Shown one piece after another: positions 16,871 through 24,986 of a stretch of DNA of 64,000 nt. The position numbers and the translations under genes were made by a program. The stretch is from Dyadobacter sp. CY356 (GTDB taxonomy: Bacteria > Bacteroidota > Bacteroidia > Cytophagales > Spirosomataceae): assembly GCF_021440195.1 (NCBI RefSeq), contig NZ_JAJTSZ010000009.1, positions 1 through 64,000 of the forward strand, given 5' to 3'. Numbering within the stretch: position 1 is the stretch's first letter; each line of letters starts with the position of its first letter. The notes under the pieces are model-generated. The model saw only the letters and a list, made by a program, of their open reading frames with translations. It was not told the origin of the DNA and did no database searches.

Positions 16871-17911
16871 CTAGGAAACATTTACCGTTTTTCCGGCAGT
16901 AGATTCGCGGATGGTCAAAGAGGTTTTCAACGATCTGCTTTCGAAAATAGCAGGTTTTTTAGGATGTTCAATCAATTTGATTAAAAGCTCAGTCGCCTGA
17001 TTTCCCATATCCATAGCTGGTTGAACAACGGCTGTCAGCGGCGGATTCAGCAATTCGGCTACACCAATATTTGTAAATCCGACGATAGCGATTTCGTCCG
17101 GAATCCGGATATGTTTACGGTGTAAAACAGAAAGACAACCTGTGGTAATCCTGTCGCTGGCTGTGAAAATTGCATCCGGCACTTCATCCATATCAAGCAA
17201 TTCCTGAACGGCCGTTTCATTTTCAGTCACAACCATACCGCCGTGGTGGCAGTATTTTACATAAGATTCATCAAAAGGAATACCATGATCCTCCAATGCT
17301 TTTTTATAACCCGCGAGCCGCTCCATCGTGATCGACAAATAGATTGGGCTCGTAATATGTGCTATTTTCCTTTTGCCGGTTTTTATCAAATGTTCCGTGG
17401 CCTGATAACTTCCCCCAAAATTATCCGCAACAATTTTATGTGTATCAACTTTTTTGGGGACGCGGTCGAAGAAAACAATCGGAAGACCTTTATCAAGCAA
17501 TTCTTCAAAATGTGAAATATCTGTTGTCAAACTTGATAAAGAAACCAGCAAACCATCAACTTTTCTGGAAACAAGATAATTTGTATTGGCAACCTCACGC
17601 TCATAAGATTCATGACTTTGAAAGATCACAACATGATAACCCATATTGTAGGCAATCGACTCAATGCCATTAATCAGCTGGGAGAAAAAATTATTGGCAA
17701 TTTCAGGAAGAATGACACCGATGGATTTGCTCTTACTGTCACGCAAACTTAATGCAATGGGATTAGGCCGGTAATTCATTTTCTCGGCATATTCCAAAAC
17801 GAGTTTTTTGGTTTCAGTATTGATCTCATAACTGTTCCGCAACGCACGGGAAACCGTGGAAGTGGATAGATTTAAGGCTCTGGCAATATCTTTTATGGTA
17901 ATTGTTTCCAA
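16871..17911 (-). CDS. LacI-family transcriptional regulator of the uronate locus
   Basis: A 346-residue LacI/GalR repressor. The N-terminal helix-turn-helix is TIKDIARALNLSTSTVSRALRN (about 4-25) with the hinge RPNPIALSLR near 52. The rest is a periplasmic-binding-protein-like sensor (SIGVILPEIANNFFSQLINGIESIA). It is divergent from kduD and the 24-bp inverted repeat at 18037-18060 sits midway between the two start codons. The same repeat precedes the second uronate unit and the GntR gene. This makes it the best candidate to bind the repeat and to respond to a galacturonate-derived intermediate; both are inferences. Confidence 0.9.
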   Translation of the reverse strand: METITIKDIARALNLSTSTVSRALRNSYEINTETKKLVLEYAEKMNYRPNPIALSLRDSKSKSIGVILPEIANNFFSQLINGIESIAYNMGYHVVIFQSHESYEREVANTNYLVSRKVDGLLVSLSSLTTDISHFEELLDKGLPIVFFDRVPKKVDTHKIVADNFGGSYQATEHLIKTGKRKIAHITSPIYLSITMERLAGYKKALEDHGIPFDESYVKYCHHGGMVVTENETAVQELLDMDEVPDAIFTASDRITTGCLSVLHRKHIRIPDEIAIVGFTNIGVAELLNPPLTAVVQPAMDMGNQATELLIKLIEHPKKPAIFESRSLKTSLTIRESTAGKTVNVS

Positions 17912-18036
17912 AGAATATATATGTTTATTGCAATTTATTCCTGAATTAACGCTACAAATCCTTTTGATTAGTGAAGATACAAAATAAGACAGTCAATCTG
18001 CAACGATCCTTTTGCAAACTTCTGATTTGAATCAAT

Positions 18037-18060
18037 GGTAACGTTCCCGATAACGATTGC
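18037..18060. promoter_or_regulatory. Shared operator, copy 1 (LacI/kduD intergenic)
   Basis: Half-sites GTAACGTT and AACGATTGC are arranged as an inverted repeat around CCCGAT. The 24-bp sequence differs from copy 2 (20097-20120) at one position and from the reverse complement of copy 3 (47586-47609) at two. It lies 126 bases upstream of the LacI start and 130 bases upstream of kduD. Confidence 0.8.
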
Positions 18061-18189
18061 ACAAAAAAAGGCTTGTCATTATTTGATGTTACTGATTATT
18101 AAATCTAAACTCGTTAAAATTCATATTTGTTTTCCGGTACATTCTTTTTTAATAATCGAAATATTGGAAAAACTACAAGACCCATTTAG

Positions 18190-18960
18190 ATGAATAGTAC
18201 AAATTTATTTGACCTGACCGGAAAAACTGCGCTGGTAACAGGTTGCAACCGGGGAATTGGCAAAGCAATGGCCGAAGCATTGGCCGAAGCAGGCGCAGAT
18301 ATCATTGGTATTTCGTCATCTCTTCCCACCACCGAAAGTGAAATCCAGAAATCAATCACAGCAATCGGACGAAGATTTTTTGCATACCAGGTTGATCTGG
18401 GAAATCGTGAGAGTCTATATTCTTTCATTAAAAAAGTAAAAGAAGAACATAAGACAATCGATATTCTGGTGAATAATGCCGGTATCATTCTTCGTCAGCC
18501 TGCCGCGGAACATTCGGATGAATACTGGGATCAGGTTTTGAACATTAATCTGGACGCACCTTTTATCCTTTCGCGTGAATTGGGGAAAGAAATGGTCGCC
18601 AGAGGTTATGGTAAAATTATTTTCACCGCTTCCCTTCTCACTTTTCAGGGTGGAATTAATGTGCCTGGTTATACAGCTTCCAAAAGTGCGATCGGCGGTC
18701 TGGTGAAAGCCCTTGCCAATGAATGGGCTGGAAAAGGTATCAATGTCAATGCCATTGCTCCTGGATACATCAACACGGATAATACCGAAGCATTAAGAAA
18801 TGATCCGGTTAGGAGTAAATCGATTTTAGACAGAATTCCTGCCGGAAGATGGGGAATTCCGGAAGATTTTAAAGGGCCGGTTTTGTTCCTTGCTTCCGAT
18901 GCTTCCAACTATGTAAACGGAACTACTTTGACAGTGGATGGTGGATGGATGGGGCGATGA
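18190..18960 (+). CDS. kduD: 2-dehydro-3-deoxy-D-gluconate 5-dehydrogenase
   Basis: A classical short-chain dehydrogenase of 256 residues. It shows the cofactor loop TGCNRGIGKAMAEALAEAG (18-36), the NNAG motif near 96, catalytic Ser in FTASLL and the YxxxK pair YTASKS near 161-166, and ends in NGTTLTVDGGWMGR. The FDLTGKTALVTGCNRGIG start and the APGYINTDNTEALRNDPVRS segment are typical of KduD, which interconverts 3-deoxy-D-glycero-2,5-hexodiulosonate and 2-keto-3-deoxygluconate with NAD(H). The kduI gene follows 135 bases downstream and a LacI regulator diverges upstream. Together these support the assignment. Confidence 0.94.
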   Translation: MNSTNLFDLTGKTALVTGCNRGIGKAMAEALAEAGADIIGISSSLPTTESEIQKSITAIGRRFFAYQVDLGNRESLYSFIKKVKEEHKTIDILVNNAGIILRQPAAEHSDEYWDQVLNINLDAPFILSRELGKEMVARGYGKIIFTASLLTFQGGINVPGYTASKSAIGGLVKALANEWAGKGINVNAIAPGYINTDNTEALRNDPVRSKSILDRIPAGRWGIPEDFKGPVLFLASDASNYVNGTTLTVDGGWMGR

Positions 18961-18968
18961 TTTTGAAT

Positions 18969-19000
18969 GAGTGAATGATAGAATGAGTGAATGATAGAAT
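18969..19000 (+). repeat. Perfect 16-bp tandem duplication
   Basis: GAGTGAATGATAGAAT occurs twice back to back in the 135-bp kduD-kduI spacer. It is an exact duplication with no evident coding or hairpin role. Confidence 0.8.
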
Positions 19001-19095
19001 TTTGGCTCGGCCGAAGTAGAAGATACTAGAATTTATATAAAGTGCTGTTTTGTAAAAAGCTAACAGCTAATTACTAACAGCCAAAATCTAAAATT

Positions 19096-19926
19096 ATGGA
19101 AATCAGATTTGAGAGTAGCCGTAAGGAAGTTTCGCAGATGGATACTGAAACTTTACGTGAGAATTTTTTAATTGAAAATATTTTTGAAAGTGATAAAATA
19201 AGCTGGGTTTATTCGCATTATGACCGCGTCATGATCGGCAGTGCCATTCCGGCCACCGCTCCCCTGACTTTGGAAACTTTTGATTCCCTGAAAAGTAATT
19301 ACTTTCTGGAAAGACGGGAAATTGGTATAATCAATATCGGTGGCGACGGAAAAGTCACGGCTGACGGAGAAGAAATCGCCATCAGTAAAATGGGTTGTAT
19401 TTATATCGGAAAAGGAACGCAGAAAGTGACATTTTCCAGTGAAGACAGTGCAAATCCGGCTGCATTTTATTTGTTGTCATCTCCTGCGCATCATACTTAT
19501 CCAACCCGCTTGTTTACCAAAGAAGATGCAACGCCGGTAACAATCGGAAGCCCGGAAACTTCTAATCACAGAACAATTTACAAGTATATTCACCTGGACG
19601 GAATTCAAAGTTGTCAGCTTGTGATGGGACTTACTGTATTACAAACGGGTAGTGTTTGGAATACCATGCCGTCGCACGTCCATGACCGAAGAATGGAAGC
19701 ATATCTGTATTTCGGCGTCCCCGCAAATCAGAGGGTTCTGCATTTAATGGGTGAGCCTTCTGAAACACGCCATTTGTGGGTTGCCGATCGCCAGGCCATT
19801 ATTTCGCCGCCATGGTCAATACATTCCGGATGCGGAACTTCAAATTATTCTTTCATTTGGGGAATGGCCGGAGAGAATAAAGATTACACAGACATGGACG
19901 CAGTTGCCATAAGCGATTTGAGATAA
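19096..19926 (+). CDS. kduI: 5-dehydro-4-deoxy-D-glucuronate isomerase
   Basis: A 276-residue cupin isomerase converting 5-keto-4-deoxyuronate (DKI) to 3-deoxy-2,5-hexodiulosonate in the cytosol. The second cupin carries the zinc ligands in MPSHVHDRRMEAYLYF (two His and Glu, near 195-208) and the final His in SIHSGCGTSNYSFIWGM near 252-268. Length and the early YSHYDRVMIGSAIPATAPLTLE segment match KduI. It is co-directional with kduD, and a strong terminator follows, so kduD-kduI form a two-gene unit. Confidence 0.95.
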   Translation: MEIRFESSRKEVSQMDTETLRENFLIENIFESDKISWVYSHYDRVMIGSAIPATAPLTLETFDSLKSNYFLERREIGIINIGGDGKVTADGEEIAISKMGCIYIGKGTQKVTFSSEDSANPAAFYLLSSPAHHTYPTRLFTKEDATPVTIGSPETSNHRTIYKYIHLDGIQSCQLVMGLTVLQTGSVWNTMPSHVHDRRMEAYLYFGVPANQRVLHLMGEPSETRHLWVADRQAIISPPWSIHSGCGTSNYSFIWGMAGENKDYTDMDAVAISDLR

Positions 19927-19940
19927 TAATCCAGAAACGG

Positions 19941-19984
19941 AAAGAGTTTGGAAAGTCTGGTGACTTTACCAAACTCTTTTTTAT
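19941..19984 (+). terminator. Terminator after kduI
   Basis: AAAGAGTTTGG pairs with CCAAACTCTTT around a 17-base region that itself contains AAGTC/GACTT, and TTTTT follows. It separates kduD-kduI from the next uronate unit. Confidence 0.85.
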
Positions 19985-20096
19985 TGGTTTAATACCAAAT
20001 ACATTTTTTTCAATTTGAGCATATTTTTATTTAAGAATACAACTTCGGTTCTGTTTGGAGATAAAATAAAAAATCATCCAATAAAATTAAATGACT

Positions 20097-20120
20097 GGCA
20101 ACGTTCCCGATAACGATTGC
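20097..20120. promoter_or_regulatory. Shared operator, copy 2 (upstream of the kdgF unit)
   Basis: Half-sites GCAACGTT and AACGATTGC flank CCCGAT. It is nearly identical to copy 1 and lies after the kduI terminator and before the tandem repeat array. It therefore probably controls the kdgF-kdgF-GH105-uxaB-exuT unit, although it is about 490 bases from the first start codon. Confidence 0.75.
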
Positions 20121-20296
20121 GCAATAAAAGACAATTTTTTATTTGATAATTATAATTAATAGCTCTAAACTAGACATCTTCGATTATTGACCTATTTATA
20201 ACGGCATTGTGAGTTATAGGAAAAAGTCAATTATAACATTGTGCAGAACACCACAATAATCGTAGAAACGAGCAATAAACTTGTGTATATGAAAAA

Positions 20297-20590
20297 GTTG
20301 CAGCGCACCGAAATATTTACAGAACACGCAATAAACTTTCAAAATCAGAAAGGTGCAGCGCACCAAGATACTTGTAGAAAAAGCAACCAAGATTTAAAAA
20401 ATCAAAAAGGTGCAGCGCACCGAAATATTTGTAGAACACGCAATAAATATTCAAAATCAAAAAGGTGCAGAGCATCAAAATTCTTATAGAACACGCAATA
20501 AATACTCTAAATCAGAAAGGTGCGGAGCACCGTAATACTTGTAGAACACGCATATAAACTTTCAAAATCAGAAAGGTGCAGCGCACCGTA
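20297..20590 (+). repeat. Tandem array of a 55-57-bp unit with a GGTGCAGCGCACC hairpin (6 copies)
   Basis: The hairpin GGTGC-AGC-GCACC and variants start at 20297, 20352, 20409, 20464, 20519 and 20575, each followed by similar text (CGAAATATTTGTAGAACACGCAATAAA). Hairpin changes are partly uncompensated in copies 1, 4 and 5. The whole unit is conserved and there are no unique spacers, so this is not CRISPR. It sits in the leader of the kdgF operon and ends 19 bases before the first kdgF start codon. Confidence 0.85.
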
Positions 20591-20608
20591 ATACTTGATC
20601 AACCAACC

Positions 20609-20953
20609 ATGGACCAAAGAGGAAAACAATTTATAACCGATTCAGATATCGATTGGGAAGATTTGGGCGGAGGCGTGAAACGAAAAATTATGTCTTACGA
20701 TGAAAATGTAATGATGGTAAAAGTCGCATTCCAAACAGGCGGAATTGGCTCCCTACACAATCATGTACACAGACAAATCAGTTATGTGGACAGCGGCATT
20801 TTTGAAATTACAATACAAGAAAATAAAAAAATCCTGAAACAGGGAGATGCTTTTTTTATCCCACCCAACCTTGTTCACGGCGCTTTTTGCATTGAAAAAG
20901 GAACGTTAATTGACATTTTCACCCCATACCGTGAAGATTTCATATCGAAATAA
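20609..20953 (+). CDS. kdgF: KdgF-like cupin (cytosolic copy)
   Basis: A single-domain cupin of 114 residues starting at the ATG at 20609; an in-frame GTG at 20576 falls inside the tandem repeat and is rejected. The GSLHNHVHRQISYVDSGIFEI segment gives the metal-binding histidines and LVHGAFC the final His, as in KdgF. KdgF speeds conversion of 4,5-unsaturated galacturonate to the linear keto sugar DKI, the KduI substrate. There is no signal peptide, so this copy is cytosolic. It is followed 29 bases later by a closely related secreted copy, sharing GKQFI.D.DI.W.DLGGG.KRKIMSYDE. Confidence 0.85.
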   Translation: MDQRGKQFITDSDIDWEDLGGGVKRKIMSYDENVMMVKVAFQTGGIGSLHNHVHRQISYVDSGIFEITIQENKKILKQGDAFFIPPNLVHGAFCIEKGTLIDIFTPYREDFISK

Positions 20954-20982
20954 TCTTACTACTCATCATTTGACACTTAAAA

Positions 20983-21417
20983 ATGAAATTCACTATCCAG
21001 ATTCTCAAAACATCGCTTTTTTGTTCAATACTTTTTCTTTCGGCGACACAAACCTTCGCGCAAAATACTCAGGCCAAAGCAGCCAATGGAAAACAATTTA
21101 TTGTGGATGCGGACATTCCTTGGCAAGACCTTGGCGGCGGATTGAAGCGCAAGATCATGTCTTATGACGAAACGATGATGATGGTGAAAATTGATTTTCA
21201 AAAAGGTGGAATAGGAACACCACACAAACATGTACATACCCAAATGAGCTATGTTGTCAGCGGCGTTTTTGAGGTTACTATCGGTGATAAAAAACAAATT
21301 ATAAAACAGGGCGATGGCTTCTATATTCCTTCCAATGTGATGCACGGGGCAGTTTGTCTGGAAGCGGGTGTTTTGATTGATATGTTTACACCCATGCGTG
21401 AAGAATTCGTAAAATAA
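20983..21417 (+). CDS. kdgF: KdgF-like cupin (exported copy)
   Basis: A 144-residue cupin with a clear N-terminal signal peptide ending at TFAQ (27), then a domain closely matching the preceding gene. The metal histidines are in GTPHKHVHTQMSYVVSGVFEV and NVMHGAVC. It is predicted to act in the periplasm, where the GH105 enzyme encoded 55 bases downstream should release unsaturated uronate. Having both a cytosolic and an exported KdgF is uncommon and suggests the same ring-opening step is needed on both sides of the inner membrane. The compartment call rests on the signal peptide. Confidence 0.85.
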   Translation: MKFTIQILKTSLFCSILFLSATQTFAQNTQAKAANGKQFIVDADIPWQDLGGGLKRKIMSYDETMMMVKIDFQKGGIGTPHKHVHTQMSYVVSGVFEVTIGDKKQIIKQGDGFYIPSNVMHGAVCLEAGVLIDMFTPMREEFVK

Positions 21418-21472
21418 AATCCTCCTCTACGCATTTATCAGATTTTAAAAGAGCAATATTATTCCTTTCCGC

Positions 21473-23386
21473 ATGAAACCAACGCTTACATTTCTACTTT
21501 TTTGTTTTTTATCAATAACAGCCAATGCTCAGGCTCCGTGGTCACAACGGATGGCAGATTCCTTTATTACCCGAAATAAAGATTCAATTCTGGTAGGAAA
21601 AAGTACACTTACGCGCTGGGATTACGAACAGGGATTGATGCTGAAAGCAATAGAAAAAGTTTGGTACAGAACAGGAGAAGGTAAGTATTTTGAATATATC
21701 CGTAAAGATCTTGATCAATATGTGAAAGAAGACGGAAGTATCAGAACTTACAAGCCTGATGATCTGAATCTGGATAATCTTCCTCCGGGCAGAGCTTTAT
21801 TAACTGCTTATCAACAAACACAACCGGGTAAAGAAAAATATAAAAAAGCGGCAGATCTTCTTTGGAGACAACTGGAAGAGCAGCCCAAAACCAAAGAAGG
21901 CGGATATTGGCATAAAAAACGATATCCAAACCAGATGTGGCTGGATGGGCTTTTTATGGCGGAACCGTTTGCGGCAGAATACAGTCTGCTGTTTAATCAT
22001 CCTGAACATTTTGACGACATCGCCAGACAATTTGAGTTGATTGAAAAACATGCCGTTGATACAAAAACGGGTTTAATTTATCATGGTTACGACGAAAGCA
22101 AAGAACAGAAATGGGCAGATAAAAAGACCGGAGTTTCGCCGCATTTCTGGGGACGGGCCGTCGGCTGGTATGCAATGGCCCTTGTAGAAGTGCTGGATTA
22201 TTTCCCAAAAGACCATCCCAAACGCGCTGAATTGATAAAATACCTTCAAAGGCTGGCACCGGTCCTGGCAAAATATCAGGATAAAAGTTCAGGCTTATGG
22301 TATCAGATTGTTGATCAGGGCAGTCGTAAGGGGAATTATTTTGAAGCTTCTGCATCCTGTATGTTTGTTTACGCTTTGGCAAAAGGAGTGCGGCTAGGAT
22401 ACATTCCCGCCACATATGCCGCGACCGCCAAACGCGGTTATGAAGGAATATTGAAAACATTTATCGTTAAAGAATCCGACGGATTGATCACTATTGACAA
22501 AACCGTTAGCGTCGGCGGGCTTGGCGGCACACCTTACCGCGATGGCTCATACGAATATTACCTCAGCGAACCGATCCGTAAAAATGATCTGAAGGGAGTC
22601 GGGCCATTTATTATGGCCAGTGTTGAAATGGAAATCGCTGCTGAAAACAATATTGGAAAAGGCAAAAAAGTGGCTCTGGATTATTACTTCAATCACGAAT
22701 TCAGAAAAAATGCTACGGGCAAACAAGAGCCGTTTCATTATACCTGGGAAGACCGCCAACATTCCGGCTTCTGGCTGTGGGGAAATATTTATCGTGATCT
22801 GGGCGCTGAAACGGTATCCATCCCGGCCGCTCCAACGACTGAAAATTTAAAGAGAATCGATGTGTATATCATCGTAGATCCAGACACAAAAAAAGAAACG
22901 AATGCGCCAAATTTTATTCAGCAAAAAGACATTACGGAAATCGAAAAATGGGTAAAAGCAGGCGGCGTTTTAATGCTGATGGCTAATGATACTTCAAACT
23001 GTGAAATACCACATTTCAATGAATTGGCGAAAGTTTTCGGTATTCAGTTTACTAATAAGAACAGGAATATGGTGCAGGGAACGCAATTCGAACAAGGACG
23101 AATTGACGTAACTACGGACCGGAATATTTTCACTTCGGCAACGAAGTTATACATCAAAGAACTATCACCGCTTTCCTTAACAAATAATGCAAAATCTGCC
23201 TTGACAGATCATGGAGATATTATTATGGCAGTTTCTAAATACGGGAAAGGAACCGTATTCGCGATTGGTGATCCGTGGATCTATAATGAATATCTGGATG
23301 GAAGAAGAATTGACAACAGCTTTCAAAACTTTGATGCTGCGAAAGAACTTTCGATCTGGTTGTTAAAACAATCTGTAAAAAATTAA
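21473..23386 (+). CDS. GH105 unsaturated rhamnogalacturonyl hydrolase with C-terminal DUF4350-like domain
   Basis: A 637-residue exported protein (signal peptide to NAQ, 20). Residues about 25-445 are the GH105 alpha/alpha barrel, with the catalytic Asp158 in MWLDGLFMAEP and family motifs SPHFWGRAVGWYAMALVEVLD and YFEASASCMFVYALAKG. It removes the unsaturated 4-deoxy-galacturonosyl residue left at the non-reducing end by pectate or rhamnogalacturonan lyases. Residues about 460-637 are a DUF4350-like Rossmann-type domain (VYIIVDPDTKKE, GGVLMLMANDTSN, GKGTVFAIGDPWIYNEYLDG) whose role is unknown. It lies in the middle of the kdgF-uxaB-exuT operon. Confidence 0.92.
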   Translation: MKPTLTFLLFCFLSITANAQAPWSQRMADSFITRNKDSILVGKSTLTRWDYEQGLMLKAIEKVWYRTGEGKYFEYIRKDLDQYVKEDGSIRTYKPDDLNLDNLPPGRALLTAYQQTQPGKEKYKKAADLLWRQLEEQPKTKEGGYWHKKRYPNQMWLDGLFMAEPFAAEYSLLFNHPEHFDDIARQFELIEKHAVDTKTGLIYHGYDESKEQKWADKKTGVSPHFWGRAVGWYAMALVEVLDYFPKDHPKRAELIKYLQRLAPVLAKYQDKSSGLWYQIVDQGSRKGNYFEASASCMFVYALAKGVRLGYIPATYAATAKRGYEGILKTFIVKESDGLITIDKTVSVGGLGGTPYRDGSYEYYLSEPIRKNDLKGVGPFIMASVEMEIAAENNIGKGKKVALDYYFNHEFRKNATGKQEPFHYTWEDRQHSGFWLWGNIYRDLGAETVSIPAAPTTENLKRIDVYIIVDPDTKKETNAPNFIQQKDITEIEKWVKAGGVLMLMANDTSNCEIPHFNELAKVFGIQFTNKNRNMVQGTQFEQGRIDVTTDRNIFTSATKLYIKELSPLSLTNNAKSALTDHGDIIMAVSKYGKGTVFAIGDPWIYNEYLDGRRIDNSFQNFDAAKELSIWLLKQSVKN

Positions 23387-23422
23387 AAATGAGCCGTTTA
23401 TCATGATCAAGATTTACAAATT

Positions 23423-24952
23423 ATGAATCAATTATTTCGTGAACATTTACGGCGGCTGCGGAATAATCCTGACGTGATCGTCCCGGATGACTCTATTTTT
23501 CAATTACCGGAGAAAATCATTCAGTTTGGAACTGGTGCATTTCTCCGTGGATTGGCCGATTATTATGTAGATAAAGCCAACCGTCAGGGAATTTTTAACG
23601 GCCGGATTGTCGTCGTTAAATCAACAGATCAGGGTGATTTAAAAGCTTTTGAACGGCAGGATAATTTGTATACCCTTGTCATGAAAGGCGTTCAAAATGG
23701 AAAGCTGGTAGAGGAAAACATTATTTCGTCTTCAATCAGCAGAGTAATTTCAGCCAAAAACCAATGGTCGCTGGTGCTGGATTGCGCAAGAAATCCGGCT
23801 ATCAAAATTGTATTTTCCAATACCACAGAACTTGGCATTCAATTAGTTCAGGACGATATTTATCAATGGCCACCAGTTTCGTATCCGGGAAAATTGCTTG
23901 CGTTCTTATATACCCGTTTCAAAGCATTTGGTGGAAATCCGGATGCCGGACTTGTCATAGTTCCTACTGAACTGATCTCTGACAATGGAAAAAAACTGGA
24001 ATCCATTGTACTGGAACTTGCTCATAGAAACGGACTGGAAAGCGCCTTTATCGACTGGCTCGAACAGTGTAATTCGTTTTGTAATTCTCTTGTGGACCGC
24101 ATCGTTCCGGGCAGGCCGGATGATTTTGTAAAAAAGGAAATTGAAGAGCAACTTGGTTACAAAGATGACTTGATGATCATCTCGGAATACTACGGACTTT
24201 GGGCGATTGAAGGTGATAAAAAAGTAAGAGAAATTCTATCATTCAGTCAGGTAGATCCGGGCCTGATCATAGAACCCGATATTGAGTTATACCGCGAATT
24301 AAAACTTCGGATATTGAACGGAGTGCATACTTTGGGCTGCGGACTGGCGTATCTCAGCGGTTTCCCAACGGTTGCCGAAGCCATGGAAGATGAATTATTT
24401 TCTGCTTTTATAACCAATTTAATCCATAACGAAATTGCTGTCGCTATTCCTTATCCGGTTAGTACCGAGCGGACACAAAAATTCAGCAAGTTGATTCTGG
24501 ATCGTTTCAGAAATCCGTATATCGGGCACAAATGGATTAATATTACACACAATTATTCTGCAAAAATCACTTCCCGGGTTGTTCCCTCATTTATTGAATT
24601 TCACAAAGAATATGGCGTTGCACCTGAATATATGACTTTTGGTTTGGCAGTGTATATCTTTTTCATGAAGGCTGCCAGAAAAGACGGTGACAACTATTAC
24701 GGACTTTCCAATGGAAATTATTATCTGATCCATGATCAAAAAGCCGCTTATTTTTACCAAAAATGGCAACTATCTTCCTTATCTGAAATGGCGCATCTGA
24801 TACTGAAAGATGCATTTGTTTGGGGGACTGATCTTACAAAATTGGGGGTATCTGAGGATAATGTCGTCCACTATTTAGAATCTCTGGTCACCTTTGGCAC
24901 TGCCCAAACATTGGCTGAGTTTCTAACAAAAGCTGAATACGCCAAAATATAA
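23423..24952 (+). CDS. uxaB: Tagaturonate reductase (altronate oxidoreductase)
   Basis: A 509-residue mannitol-dehydrogenase-family NAD enzyme. IIQFGTGAFLRGLADYYVDKANRQG near 30-54 is the nucleotide-binding start, followed by VVVKSTDQGD and SNTTELGIQL. The KLRILNGVHTLGCGLAYLSG stretch near 293 holds the catalytic Lys and is typical of UxaB. It reduces D-tagaturonate to D-altronate in the isomerase route for saturated galacturonate. UxaC and UxaA are not in this window. It lies 36 bases after GH105 and 34 bases before the transporter, within one operon. Confidence 0.92.
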   Translation: MNQLFREHLRRLRNNPDVIVPDDSIFQLPEKIIQFGTGAFLRGLADYYVDKANRQGIFNGRIVVVKSTDQGDLKAFERQDNLYTLVMKGVQNGKLVEENIISSSISRVISAKNQWSLVLDCARNPAIKIVFSNTTELGIQLVQDDIYQWPPVSYPGKLLAFLYTRFKAFGGNPDAGLVIVPTELISDNGKKLESIVLELAHRNGLESAFIDWLEQCNSFCNSLVDRIVPGRPDDFVKKEIEEQLGYKDDLMIISEYYGLWAIEGDKKVREILSFSQVDPGLIIEPDIELYRELKLRILNGVHTLGCGLAYLSGFPTVAEAMEDELFSAFITNLIHNEIAVAIPYPVSTERTQKFSKLILDRFRNPYIGHKWINITHNYSAKITSRVVPSFIEFHKEYGVAPEYMTFGLAVYIFFMKAARKDGDNYYGLSNGNYYLIHDQKAAYFYQKWQLSSLSEMAHLILKDAFVWGTDLTKLGVSEDNVVHYLESLVTFGTAQTLAEFLTKAEYAKI

Positions 24953-24986
24953 TTTATAATTCCAGTCACTCTATCCCGTCGCAATT

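Noticed and set aside
20241..20489. 82-codon open frame rich in KGAAHxxxCRxxNK-type text
   Set aside because: It is only the translation of the 55-57-bp tandem repeat; no start context or conserved protein is evident.
20576..20608. GTG start giving the first KdgF-like cupin 11 extra residues
   Set aside because: The GTG and following codons lie in the last repeat unit; the ATG at 20609 gives the same N-terminus type as the second cupin's mature start.
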